DNA from: Bacteroidota bacterium
GTDB taxonomy: Bacteria > Bacteroidota > Bacteroidia > UBA4408
DNA length: 64,000 nt
Assembly (NCBI GenBank): GCA_963169745.1
Contig: CAUJCU010000009.1
Coordinates: 1 to 64,000, forward strand
Reading direction: 5' to 3'
Shown: piece after piece, positions 1-7,499 of the stretch
Layout: each line of letters opens with the position of its first letter
Numbering within the stretch: position 1 is the stretch's first letter
Made by a program: the position numbers and the translations under genes
Notes under the pieces: generated by a model
What the model was told of the DNA's origin: nothing
The model's input: the letters and a program-made list of their open reading frames with translations, nothing else
The model's database searches: none

Positions 1-246
1 CCAAACAGCTAAAAAAAACAGCTTCATGAGCAGTGATTTAAGCCATTATCCGGCATTCTCATTTCCAAAAAGCGTGATTCATCATATCTAACAAACCTCA
101 TTATTATGTGCCTGAAATTGGTATTATTTGCGTAGTCTTGCGTAGTAATTTTTGATAAAATTAAGTTTTAAGAGGGGGCTGGCGTTTGCGGTAAGATTAG
201 CCAACCCGTTACGTATCAAGAAAATGAAAAAAAGATAAAATTTAAA
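1..246. other. Accessory-region gap with repeat copy and junction-like hairpin
   Basis: No gene is seen here. Bases 59-147 form one copy of a roughly 90-bp imperfect direct repeat whose partner lies at 5249-5337. After it comes an imperfect inverted repeat (gggctggc paired loosely with gccaaccc, about 175-207) ending in GTTACGT at 208-214. This resembles the GTTATGC ends at 1626 and 5372. The layout, repeat then hairpin then core then gene start, is the same as before the PLD-like gene, which suggests a recombination junction. That reading is inference. Confidence 0.4.
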
Positions 247-744
247 ATGGAAATAAGGCGAGCAGACATACAGAAGGACTACGATAAAGTTTGGGACATT
301 TTTAAAAATGTTATCGCAACGGGCGACACTTATGTTTTTGACCCAAATACACCAAAAGACAGTTTACATAAACATTGGTTTGCTGACTTTATGGACACAT
401 TTGTTGCGGTGGACAATGACGAAATTTTAGGAACATACATTATCAAACCAAACCAAATTGACTTGGGTAGCCATATTGCTAATTGCAGTTATATGGTAAA
501 TCCAAAACATCACGGTCGCGGAACAGGCAAACTACTTTGCGAACATTCAATCCGTTTCGCTAAGGACAAAGGATATTTGGGCATTCAATTCAACATCGTT
601 GTGAGCACAAACGAAGGTGCTGTTAAACTGTGGCAGAAATTCGGATTTGACATCATCGGGACAACACCAAAGGGATTTCGACACAAAGACCTGGGATTTG
701 TTGACACTTACATAATGTTTAAAGACTTGACTACAAATGAATAA
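247..744 (+). CDS. GNAT family N-acetyltransferase
   Basis: This is a 165-residue GCN5-related N-acetyltransferase, a cytoplasmic enzyme that moves an acetyl group from acetyl-CoA to an amine. The acetyl-CoA-binding motif A is visible as VNPKHHGRGTGKLL around residues 84-97, with the Q/RxxGxG/A core as HGRGTG. It is followed by the usual helix and by NEGAVKLWQKFGF near residue 120, the motif B region where GNATs bind the substrate. Length is normal for the family. The substrate is unknown; the sequence is of the general type seen in antibiotic- or phosphinothricin-acetylating GNATs, but no specificity can be read. It is the first gene of the accessory region and is followed 62 bp later by an alkylmercury-lyase-like gene. 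Confidence 0.92.
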   Translation: MEIRRADIQKDYDKVWDIFKNVIATGDTYVFDPNTPKDSLHKHWFADFMDTFVAVDNDEILGTYIIKPNQIDLGSHIANCSYMVNPKHHGRGTGKLLCEHSIRFAKDKGYLGIQFNIVVSTNEGAVKLWQKFGFDIIGTTPKGFRHKDLGFVDTYIMFKDLTTNE

Positions 745-806
745 AATTATTACTAATAAAGACTTGGTGGTAAGTTTATAAACAGAACCTTACATTCACG
801 AAAATT

Positions 807-1487
807 ATGGTAACAAATTCAAATTTACATTACACATTATTGCGGCACATAATTGACAAGGGCTTTGCACCCAATACAGACGAACTTGCAACATTGTTGA
901 ACACTGACAGACAATCCGTCATTAAAGGTTTGTATGACTTGCAAGAATATCATGGAGTGGTATTACACCCTAATGAACCGAAAGTTTGGGTAATACATCC
1001 ATTCTCATTAGCACCAACAAACTTTTATGTAAAAACCGACAAAGGAGAATGGTGGGGAAATTGTGCCTGGTGTTCGTTGGGCGTGGCAGCGTTACTAAAT
1101 GACAATGTAAAAATAACGACAACGATTGGAGCAGAAACAAAACAAATTGAAATCAACATTATTGACGGAGAACTACAAGAAAAGAACTTGTATATACATT
1201 TTCCAATTCCGATGACTAACGCCTGGGATAATGTAATTTATACTTGTAGCAATATGTTGGTTTTTGAAAACCCGGAACAGGTGGACACTTGGACAAAAAA
1301 ACACAACATACCAAAGGGCGACATCCAACCCATTGAAAAAATATGGAACTTTTCTAAAAAATGGTATGGCAATCACCTAAACCCTGAATGGACAAAGTGG
1401 ACAATAGACGATGCTAAAAAAATATTTGCAGAATATGAACTCAATGACAAAATATGGAACTTGGGCGAATCCAAAGACAGATTTTAA
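807..1487 (+). CDS. Alkylmercury lyase (MerB)-like family protein
   Basis: This 226-residue protein has an N-terminal winged-helix-like segment (residues 8-60) followed by a MerB-like catalytic fold. The core shows CAWCS at residues 86-90 and YTCSN around Cys147, which match the positions of MerB Cys96 and Cys159, the two cysteines that attack the carbon-mercury bond. MerB normally has Asp99 three residues after Cys96; here that position, counted from Cys89, is Gly92, so the proton-donating Asp is missing. No merA, merT, merP or merR is nearby. The fold assignment is fairly firm, but organomercurial cleavage is not supported. The protein may be a family member with another role, for example metal or thiol chemistry. 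Confidence 0.72.
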   Translation: MVTNSNLHYTLLRHIIDKGFAPNTDELATLLNTDRQSVIKGLYDLQEYHGVVLHPNEPKVWVIHPFSLAPTNFYVKTDKGEWWGNCAWCSLGVAALLNDNVKITTTIGAETKQIEINIIDGELQEKNLYIHFPIPMTNAWDNVIYTCSNMLVFENPEQVDTWTKKHNIPKGDIQPIEKIWNFSKKWYGNHLNPEWTKWTIDDAKKIFAEYELNDKIWNLGESKDRF

Positions 1488-1759
1488 GAAGACCAATAAA
1501 ACTTACCGCTAACAAGCAACTTGGCAATATGGCTGGACACGTGCTACTATAGTGTAGTAGTGCAAGGTTGAATGATAGTAATTCAAAACAGCTTTTTTGA
1601 GAAATTGCCACCAAGTATCCATAACGTTATGCATTCTACTAAGAAACAACTATGCAATAATAAAGCTACAGTGTAATTAGACAGACAAGAAAGCTTTGCA
1701 GAACCAAAAGTGACAATTCCTGCGCATTGATAGACGACAATATAACAAAGGAAATAATT
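1488..1759. repeat. attC-like imperfect inverted repeat between genes
   Basis: This gap holds CCGCTAACAAG near 1506, then ACTTGGCAAT (1519-1528), which pairs with ATTGCCACCAAGT (1604-1616) except for a 3-base bulge. Between the arms is a small hairpin, CTACTA (1544-1549) with TAGTAG (1555-1560). The right side ends in ATAACGTTATGC (1621-1632). A long bulged stem bounded by GCTAAC and GTTATGC boxes is the general architecture of integron attC sites. The outer boxes match each other only imperfectly and no integrase is in the window, so this is a structural resemblance only. Confidence 0.4.
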
Positions 1760-2416
1760 TTAAACCTTTTCCACCAACAGCCTTTCACAAACTGTATGGC
1801 TCAATGTTTCCGACAAACGTTTGCCGTAGCTGACAACCATTGTATTGTCAAACGGCTCAACCGATTTTATTTTCACTTTTAACCCTAAGCTCAATTCACG
1901 GCTGTTCAGAAATTTCAAAAATTCGGCAGACGTATTGATTACCGCAGACAGTTTTACTGTGTCCCCTGCCTTACATTCACTCAACTTGTTGTATGCTACC
2001 CAAACCATAGTCCCATTTTTGTCGGGAATGGGCGAACCGTGAGGGTCTAACTTCGGGAAGCCAAGCAATTCGTCCATTTTTGCAAAAAGTTCGGGTGACT
2101 GAATATGCTCTATCTGTTCGGCTATTTCGTGAACCTGTTCCCAACCAAAACCCATTTTCTCTACCAAAAACATTTCTGTAAGGCGGTGTTTGCGGATAAT
2201 CAATGCCGCTTCTTTCTTGCCTTTATCAGTGAGTTTCAAAGGTTTGTAACTTTCGTAATGCACCAATTTTTTTGTTGCCAGTCTTTTCATCATACTGGTA
2301 ACGGTAGGCATTTTTATCTCTAAGCGTTTAGACAAGTCATTAACATTTACTTCCCCTTTATCATTAGATAAGGAAAACATTGCCTTTAAATAATTTTCTT
2401 CCGCCAAAGAGTTCAC
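1760..2416 (-). CDS. DtxR/MntR-family metal-dependent transcriptional regulator
   Basis: This is a manganese- or iron-sensing repressor. An N-terminal winged helix (EENYLKAMFSLS, then the recognition region MPTVTSMMKRL) is followed by the metal-binding dimerisation domain with HRLTEMFLVEKMGF, HEIAEQIEH and the family signature DPHGSPIP. A C-terminal FeoA/SH3-like domain occupies roughly the last 65 residues. The track ORF begins at an ATG at 2449 (MITKINVYFCR). The family usually begins M/VNSxxEENYLKA, so I prefer the GTG at 2416, but the ATG cannot be excluded. TAnnTTTG elements on the minus strand lie at 2460-2467 and 2421-2428. The gene is divergent from a TonB-dependent receptor, which it probably represses through the box at 2484-2499. 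Confidence 0.9.
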   Translation of the reverse strand: MNSLAEENYLKAMFSLSNDKGEVNVNDLSKRLEIKMPTVTSMMKRLATKKLVHYESYKPLKLTDKGKKEAALIIRKHRLTEMFLVEKMGFGWEQVHEIAEQIEHIQSPELFAKMDELLGFPKLDPHGSPIPDKNGTMVWVAYNKLSECKAGDTVKLSAVINTSAEFLKFLNSRELSLGLKVKIKSVEPFDNTMVVSYGKRLSETLSHTVCERLLVEKV

Positions 2417-2480
2417 ACGACAAAAATACACATTGATTTTAGTTATCATCTAACTTTTTCAAAAATATTCTCAAAATATT

Positions 2481-2511
2481 TTTGTTAGTCTAATCTAACT
2501 TAATATTTTTG
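2481..2511 (+). promoter_or_regulatory. Bacteroidota-type promoter of the TonB-dependent receptor
   Basis: A -33 TTTG (2481-2484) and a -7 TATTTTTG (2504-2511) are separated by 19 bases, matching the Bacteroidota TTTG-N19-TAnnTTTG consensus. The predicted transcription start is about 17 bases before the ATG at 2534. Confidence 0.7.
2484..2499. promoter_or_regulatory. DtxR-box-like operator between regulator and receptor
   Basis: The sequence GTTAGTCTAATCTAAC is an inverted repeat (GTTAG/CTAAC) that closely resembles the core of the classical DtxR box (TTAGGTTAGCCTAACCTAA). It lies between the -33 TTTG and the -7 TATTTTTG of the receptor gene, so a bound repressor would block that promoter. 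It is also just upstream of the -7 candidate for the regulator at 2460-2467, which would give autoregulation. The likely ligand is a metal-loaded product of the neighbouring regulator gene; this is inference. Confidence 0.65.
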
Positions 2512-2533
2512 CGGACAAAACAATAATAGAGTT

Positions 2534-4840
2534 ATGCGAAAGAGAAGATACAAGAGCGGCCTGATTTTGACAGGAGCAATGATGTTGGTGTGTATAGTAA
2601 CACAGGCACAAACGGCAACTCTAAGAGGTAAAGTAATGTCCGAGAACCAACCCATCGAGTTTGCAAACGTAGTGTTACAAGTAGAAAATTATAGTGCAGC
2701 AACTGACATGTCAGGTAAATTCCTAATAAACAATATACCTGAAGGGACATACAGAGTGCTTGTTACTGCTATTGGATACGACAAAAAAGAAAAGACGGTT
2801 ACATTAAAAGAAAACGAAATAACGGAATTAAACTTTGAGTTAATTTCCAACAGTTCAACATTGAACGAGATAGTTATTTCGGGAACGATGAAAGAGGTTT
2901 CCAAATTGGAAAGTCCTATTCCTATTGAAGTTTATACTGCCAAATTTTTCAAAAGCAACCCAGTGCCTTCCCTCTTTGATGGACTGCAAAATGTAAACGG
3001 TGTACGTCCACAGATTAACTGTAATGTTTGCAACACGGGCGACATTCACATCAACGGTTTGGAAGGTCCATATACAATGGTGTTGGTTGACGGAATGCCC
3101 ATTGTAAGCGGGCTTTCTACAGTTTACGGATTGTCGGGCATTCCTCAATCCCTAATAGAAAGAGTAGAAATTGTAAAAGGTCCGGCTTCCACGCTTTATG
3201 GTAGTGAGGCGGTTGGCGGGCTTATCAATATCATTACCAAAAAGCCAACCAAAGCATCTACTTTTTCAGCAGACGTATTTGGCACAACTTGGGGCGAAGT
3301 AAACGCAGACCTTGCAGGGAAATTTAACATAGGAAGGAGAGCACAATCCTTAATCGGGGTTCATTATTTTAACTATTCACTTCCTATCGATAATAATAAA
3401 GACGGTTTTACGGATTTAACCCTGCAAAACAGAATTTCCGTTTTCAACAAATGGAATTTTGAACGCAAAGACAAGCGTATTTTTTCTATGGCAGGTCGCT
3501 ATGTATATGAAGACCGTTGGGGTGGCGAAACAAACTGGGAAAAGAAATACAGAGGAGGCAAAGACGTGTATGGCGAAAGTATTTATACCAAACGCTGGGA
3601 GTTTTTTGGCACATATCAATTACCTGTAAAGGAAAAAATAATGTTTCAGTTCAGCGCCAACGGACACGACCAAAACAGCGTTTATGGTAACACGCCTTTC
3701 ATAGCACAACAAAATATTGGATTTGGGCAGTTGGTATGGGACAAACGCCTTAAAAACAACGACCTTTTATTAGGAGTCACGTATCGTTTAACTTGGTATG
3801 ACGATAATACTCCTGCAACCGCAACATTTGACACCATTGGAACAGGAGTGAATATGCCGTCCAAAATAAACCTACCGGGCGTTTTTATACAAGATGAAAT
3901 CAGCATTAACGAGAACAACAAGTTGCTTTTGGGTATTCGCTACGATTACAATTCCATTCACGGAAGTATTGTTACACCAAGACTTAATTATAAATGGAGT
4001 TCAAAAAATAAAAACAATGTATTGCGCTTGGGATTTGGAAACGGCTATCGAGTAGCAAACATATTTACCGAAGACCACGCAGCATTGACAGGCGCAAGAA
4101 AAGTGGAATTTTGGTCGGACTTAAAACCCGAAATGTCTTGGAACGGAAACATCAATTTTGTAAAAAAGATTTATGCTAAAAACGGGACATTCATCGGTTT
4201 AGATGCTTCTGCTTTCTATACTTATTTTACCAACAAAATTATTCCCGATTACACCAATCCGAACAAAATTATTTACGATAATTTAAACGGACACGCAGTA
4301 TCTCAAGGTTTTTCATTAAATATGGATATTGCATTGAAAAATGGTTTAAAATTTCTGATTGGTGGCACTTATATGGACGTTTACAGCGTAGAAGAAGGAA
4401 TTAAAGAACAGCAAATGTTTACCGAACTTTTTACAAGCGTTTGGAATGTAGGTTATACATTCAGAAAGGCAGGCATAACAATAGATTATACCGGCAATGT
4501 GATTAGCCCAATGCGTTTGCCGTTGTTGAGCGACCTTGACCCACGAAGAGAATATTCGCCTTGGTATAGTGTTCAAAATATACAAGTAACAAAGAAATTC
4601 AAAAAAGGATTTGAAATATACGGAGGTGTAAAAAACCTGTTGAACTGGACTCCCAACAAAAACAATCCGTTTATTATAGCAAGAACCAACGACCCTTTTG
4701 ACAAAGACGTGCAGTTTGGTGCTAACGGACAAGCAATGGTTACACCAAACAATCCTTACGGACTGACATTTGACCCTGCATACGTTTATGCTTCCAATCA
4801 GGGTATCAGAGGGTTTTTAGGGATTAGATACACATTTTAG
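2534..4840 (+). CDS. TonB-dependent outer-membrane receptor, probable metal-chelate uptake
   Basis: This 768-residue protein has a signal peptide (residues 1-26, ending TQAQ), a CarboxypepD_reg-like beta-sandwich (about 28-115), a plug domain (about 125-230, ERVEIVKGPASTLYGSEAVG) and a C-terminal 22-strand-type barrel ending in the aromatic residue expected for outer-membrane insertion (GIRYTF). The plug carries a CxxC pair, NCNVCN with Cys163 and Cys166, which is unusual in general TonB receptors and could bind metal. It imports a substrate across the outer membrane with TonB energy. The divergent DtxR-type regulator and DtxR-box-like operator point to an iron, manganese or other metal chelate. 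The exact ligand is not readable. Confidence 0.95.
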   Translation: MRKRRYKSGLILTGAMMLVCIVTQAQTATLRGKVMSENQPIEFANVVLQVENYSAATDMSGKFLINNIPEGTYRVLVTAIGYDKKEKTVTLKENEITELNFELISNSSTLNEIVISGTMKEVSKLESPIPIEVYTAKFFKSNPVPSLFDGLQNVNGVRPQINCNVCNTGDIHINGLEGPYTMVLVDGMPIVSGLSTVYGLSGIPQSLIERVEIVKGPASTLYGSEAVGGLINIITKKPTKASTFSADVFGTTWGEVNADLAGKFNIGRRAQSLIGVHYFNYSLPIDNNKDGFTDLTLQNRISVFNKWNFERKDKRIFSMAGRYVYEDRWGGETNWEKKYRGGKDVYGESIYTKRWEFFGTYQLPVKEKIMFQFSANGHDQNSVYGNTPFIAQQNIGFGQLVWDKRLKNNDLLLGVTYRLTWYDDNTPATATFDTIGTGVNMPSKINLPGVFIQDEISINENNKLLLGIRYDYNSIHGSIVTPRLNYKWSSKNKNNVLRLGFGNGYRVANIFTEDHAALTGARKVEFWSDLKPEMSWNGNINFVKKIYAKNGTFIGLDASAFYTYFTNKIIPDYTNPNKIIYDNLNGHAVSQGFSLNMDIALKNGLKFLIGGTYMDVYSVEEGIKEQQMFTELFTSVWNVGYTFRKAGITIDYTGNVISPMRLPLLSDLDPRREYSPWYSVQNIQVTKKFKKGFEIYGGVKNLLNWTPNKNNPFIIARTNDPFDKDVQFGANGQAMVTPNNPYGLTFDPAYVYASNQGIRGFLGIRYTF

Positions 4841-4841
4841 T

Positions 4842-4849
4842 AAGGAGGT
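4842..4849 (+). promoter_or_regulatory. Strong Shine-Dalgarno sequence before a small membrane gene
   Basis: AAGGAGGT lies a few bases before the ATG at 4853 and directly after the receptor stop codon. Full-length Shine-Dalgarno sequences are rare in Bacteroidota, which mostly initiate without them. It decides the start of the 109-residue gene and implies translation from the receptor transcript. Confidence 0.75.
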
Positions 4850-4852
4850 TTT

Positions 4853-5182
4853 ATGTGGGAAACAAATTCACTTTGGTTTGAAATTGCAATAGTAAGTATC
4901 ACGTTTACCTTAGGACATATACTTTTGGGACATTTTGAAGAACGTTCGCCTAGAACTAGAAAACTGATTAAGTATTTGGTAACATTAATGGTGGTAGTCG
5001 GACTATCCTTGTGCTTTGGAAGAACAGTTGCATTTTCAGTTTACTTTATTTTCTTTATTCCTGTTTTATACATACACGGAGTTTTGCTCCCCAAAAATGG
5101 CATAAACGGATGGACGGGCGAAACAAAATCAAAATATTATGAATTTAGAAAATGGGATAAAGACATTTTTAAGGATGTGTAA
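4853..5182 (+). CDS. Small integral membrane protein, function unknown
   Basis: This 109-residue protein has about three hydrophobic segments (roughly residues 8-26, 38-56 and 59-78), with a basic loop (RSPRTRKLIK) between the first two and a charged C-terminal tail (SKYYEFRKWDKD). It follows the TonB receptor by 12 bases with a strong ribosome-binding site, so the two are very probably co-transcribed and it may be an accessory to uptake or a small inner-membrane partner. I do not recognise a named family. Confidence 0.75.
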   Translation: MWETNSLWFEIAIVSITFTLGHILLGHFEERSPRTRKLIKYLVTLMVVVGLSLCFGRTVAFSVYFIFFIPVLYIHGVLLPKNGINGWTGETKSKYYEFRKWDKDIFKDV

Positions 5183-5200
5183 ACTGTCTTGTTCTGCAAA

Positions 5201-5228
5201 AGGTTTACACGAAGAAGTGTAAACCTTG
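5201..5228 (+). terminator. Perfect 11-bp hairpin after the receptor operon
   Basis: AAGGTTTACAC (5201-5211) pairs perfectly with GTGTAAACCTT (5218-5228) around a 6-base loop. It lies 19 bases after the stop codon of the small membrane protein gene. It has no T-run after it, so it may be a terminator of the U-poor kind or an mRNA 3-prime stabiliser. Confidence 0.5.
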
Positions 5229-5248
5229 GGGAATAATCATATTGAGGT

Positions 5249-5337
5249 TCATTTCCAAAAAACGTGATTTATCTGCTCAAACAAAGCTCATTTTAAGTGT
5301 CTGAAATTGGAATTATTTTCTTAGTCTTGCGAAGTAA
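5249..5337 (+). repeat. Second copy of the roughly 90-bp accessory-region direct repeat
   Basis: This stretch aligns with 59-147. Shared words include tcatttccaaaaa, cgtgatt, ctgaaattgg and tagtcttgcg, with scattered mismatches and small indels. In both places the repeat is followed within about 60 bases by a GTTA(T/C)G core (208-214; GTTATGC at 5372-5378) and then by a single gene. The two copies flank a 5.2-kb segment containing five genes. The rest of the gap up to 5455 holds no gene. Confidence 0.6.
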
Positions 5338-5455
5338 ATAAGGGGGAAATTGAGTTAATAGACAGATTGGCGTTATGCGTCATGCTTGGGCGACTTACCA
5401 ACTCCGAACTGTGGTGCAAGTAACGAACAGTGACAACTAAAATTTAAAATAGACA

Positions 5456-6361
5456 ATGGCAAAATTTTTAACTGGTAACGAACTCAACTCAGAGTTGGAA
5501 AAGATTTTTGAAAGAGCAGACGAACAAATAATTCTCATCTCTCCTTTTATCAAACTTCACGACAGGTTTATTTCCACTTTGCGGACAAAGAAGGAAAACC
5601 ACAAACTTGAAATCATTATTGTTTTTGGTAAGAACGAAGATGATTTATCCAAGAGCATGAAGCAGGATGACTTCAATTTTTTCAAAGAGTTTCCGAACAT
5701 TCAAATCCGTTACGAAAGACGACTTCATGCAAAGTATTACGCTAATGAAGCTTCTGCGATATTGACCTCAATGAACCTTTACAACTTCTCACAGGACAAC
5801 AACATTGAGGCAGGTGTTATGACCAAAGCAACTTTGTTGGGAAACCTTGCAGGTAATTTTATGACCAATGTAACAGGTGAAGACAGTTTCGACAGACAAG
5901 CATGGAGTTATTTTTCAAGAGTGATTGAACAATCTGATTTACTCTTTCACAAAACACCACAATATGAAAGTGCAATGTTGGGCTTGACAAAAAAATATAA
6001 AGAATCTAAAATTGAAGTTGATAAACTAACCGAGTTCTTTTCTGACAAACAGAAATTTGAAACAAAGTATCGCAAGGACAATTACGAAAAGAAAAAGGTT
6101 GAAGAGCTACCAGCTCCACAACCAACGCAAGCAAAAAGTGTTGGCGGTGGTTATTGCATCAGGACAGGTAAACAGATTCCTTTCAATGCGAAACGACCAT
6201 TTAGCGATGAAGCATATAAAAGTTGGGTACAATTTAGCAATGAAGATTATCCAGAAAAGTTTTGCCATTATTCAGGCGAACCTTCAAACGGTGAAACAAC
6301 ATTTTCAAAACCTATCTTGCGAAAGAATTGGAGCAAAGCAAAAGCGGAACACAAACTTTAG
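5456..6361 (+). CDS. Phospholipase D-like domain protein with C-terminal Cys-rich module
   Basis: This 301-residue protein has an N-terminal PLD-like domain (about 1-150) starting LTGNELNSELEKIFERA. The single HKD-type motif is RLHAKYYANE, with His91 and Lys93, and with a Glu at the position of the usual Asp. A coiled, Lys/Glu-rich linker follows (about 165-225). The C-terminal part has YCIRTGKQIPFN and FCHYSGEPS, two Cys-containing turns that look like a small zinc-binding or treble-clef-like element. PLD-like nucleases act as dimers that bring two HKD motifs together, so a nucleic-acid phosphodiesterase role is plausible, but the substrate is unknown. It stands alone between junction-like sequences. 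Confidence 0.8.
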   Translation: MAKFLTGNELNSELEKIFERADEQIILISPFIKLHDRFISTLRTKKENHKLEIIIVFGKNEDDLSKSMKQDDFNFFKEFPNIQIRYERRLHAKYYANEASAILTSMNLYNFSQDNNIEAGVMTKATLLGNLAGNFMTNVTGEDSFDRQAWSYFSRVIEQSDLLFHKTPQYESAMLGLTKKYKESKIEVDKLTEFFSDKQKFETKYRKDNYEKKKVEELPAPQPTQAKSVGGGYCIRTGKQIPFNAKRPFSDEAYKSWVQFSNEDYPEKFCHYSGEPSNGETTFSKPILRKNWSKAKAEHKL

Positions 6362-6751
6362 ACGATGATAGGTAACGAGCATTTAATAAACAGTTGTGCT
6401 GACTTCGGGCTTGACAGCTTTGTATGCACAGTAGCACGAACGCTAAACATTATGCCGAATAGCAAAAAGTCCTAATGTGAAAAAGCCCTGAGCGAAGGAA
6501 ACACTTCAGGGCTTTTTGCTATTCGGTGTTCCGCGACACCGGTATTTTTAATATAGGAGGTTTTGTAGCTTTTATTTTTTTTGGTATAGTCCGTTTTATA
6601 GTTGCGGCTTGGGCTATTTCGCTTCTTTGAGGTTAAACATATTTAACTTGGGTATTTTGTTAAAGCTTTTAAACAATACAAATATAAATAAGCCCATTGT
6701 TTGTAGTGTTAAAATTTAATATGTTATTTGTATAAATATTAATTTATACCC
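6362..6751. other. Gap closing the accessory region
   Basis: No gene is seen. After the PLD-like gene comes a run (6362-6455) with ggtaacgagc and cgctaaacattatgcc, resembling the core words at the other junctions. Overlapping hairpins follow at 6455-6526. From about 6540 the sequence becomes AT-rich leader of the FKBP gene. The change in base composition and gene type suggests that the accessory block ends near 6540. Confidence 0.4.
6455..6526 (+). terminator. Overlapping, mutually exclusive hairpins after the PLD-like gene
   Basis: CCGAATAGCAAAAAG (6455-6469) is perfectly complementary to CTTTTTGCTATTCGG (6512-6526). Inside, AAAAGCCCTGA (about 6481-6491) pairs with TCAGGGCTTTT (6506-6516). 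The two stems compete for the CTTTT arm, so only one can form fully. The inner stem followed by a T-run looks like an intrinsic terminator for the PLD-like gene; the outer arms may be part of a recombination site or an anti-terminator-like fold. Confidence 0.6.
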
Positions 6752-7270
6752 ATGAAAGCTGAAAAAAATAAAGTAGTTACTGTAAATTACACTTTAAGCA
6801 CCTTTGAGCAAGAAGGAATGCCTGAAACCACAGTGGAGGAAACAAATGCCGAGCATCCATTTGTATTTTTATATGGGAGTGGCGATTTACTTGAAGATTT
6901 TGAAAGTGCTTTAGCGAATAAAGTTAAAGGTGATAAGTTTGATTTCAGAATTGCTTATGAACGTGGATATGGCCCAGTACATGTTGACCATATTGTAAAT
7001 GTTCCATTAGAGGCGTTTAAAGATAAAGAAGGCAACATTGATGATGAAATGGTATATGTAGGAAATGTATTACCTATGCAAGATCATGAAGGAAATCATC
7101 TTCAAGGTTTGGTTAGCGAAATAACCGATGTACATGTGAAGATGGATTTTAATCACCCTTTAGCCGGAAAAAATTTACACTTTATTGGTGAGATTTTGGA
7201 TATTCGTCCGGCTTCTTTAGAAGAGTTAAGCCATGGCCATGTTCATGGACCCGGAGGGCATCATCACTAG
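6752..7270 (+). CDS. FKBP-type peptidyl-prolyl cis-trans isomerase, SlyD-like
   Basis: This 172-residue cytoplasmic protein has the SlyD layout. A split FKBP domain (VTVNYTLSTFEQEG, PFVFLYGSGDLLEDFESAL) is interrupted by an IF chaperone insert (about 70-125), and the C-terminus is His-rich (HGHVHGPGGHHH). SlyD-type proteins catalyse proline isomerisation, hold unfolded chains and bind nickel through the His tail. The DxA-type substrate loop is FRIAYERGYGP. It is transcribed alone; the next genes run the other way. Length and order of elements fit the family well. Confidence 0.93.
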   Translation: MKAEKNKVVTVNYTLSTFEQEGMPETTVEETNAEHPFVFLYGSGDLLEDFESALANKVKGDKFDFRIAYERGYGPVHVDHIVNVPLEAFKDKEGNIDDEMVYVGNVLPMQDHEGNHLQGLVSEITDVHVKMDFNHPLAGKNLHFIGEILDIRPASLEELSHGHVHGPGGHHH

Positions 7271-7314
7271 CACGTTTTAATTTGTTATGATTCACACTTT
7301 GAGGTTAAAGAATC

Positions 7315-7494
7315 TCAAGGTATGTTTTTTTTATTTCTTTTTTGTGAAAAATCTATCAAAATAGGAATAAGAAAAGGTAATATAAAGGGAAGTAAGAAAG
7401 TTGCGTTTTTGTGCATTAGCTTTAGCAGAATTACTAATGCAATTATCAGTACAATGGCAATAATCGCAAATAATCTAATTTTTTTCATTATCAT
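7315..7494 (-). CDS. Possible small membrane protein
   Basis: The ORF of 64 codons (from 7509) probably starts at the internal ATG of MIMKKIRLF (7494), just past the stop of the TPR gene at 7500. It has a basic N-terminus, one long hydrophobic stretch (LFAIIAIVLIIALVILLKL) and a second (FLLPFILPFLIPILI), ending in a basic tail (SQKRNKKNIP). That pattern fits a real two-segment small membrane protein at the end of the TPR operon. AT-rich sequence can give such ORFs by chance, so confidence is moderate. Confidence 0.45.
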   Translation of the reverse strand: MIMKKIRLFAIIAIVLIIALVILLKLMHKNATFLLPFILPFLIPILIDFSQKRNKKNIP

Positions 7495-7499
7495 ACATT

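Noticed and set aside
807-1487. Mercury resistance operon
   Set aside because: Only a MerB-like protein without the catalytic Asp is present; merA, merT, merP and merR are absent.
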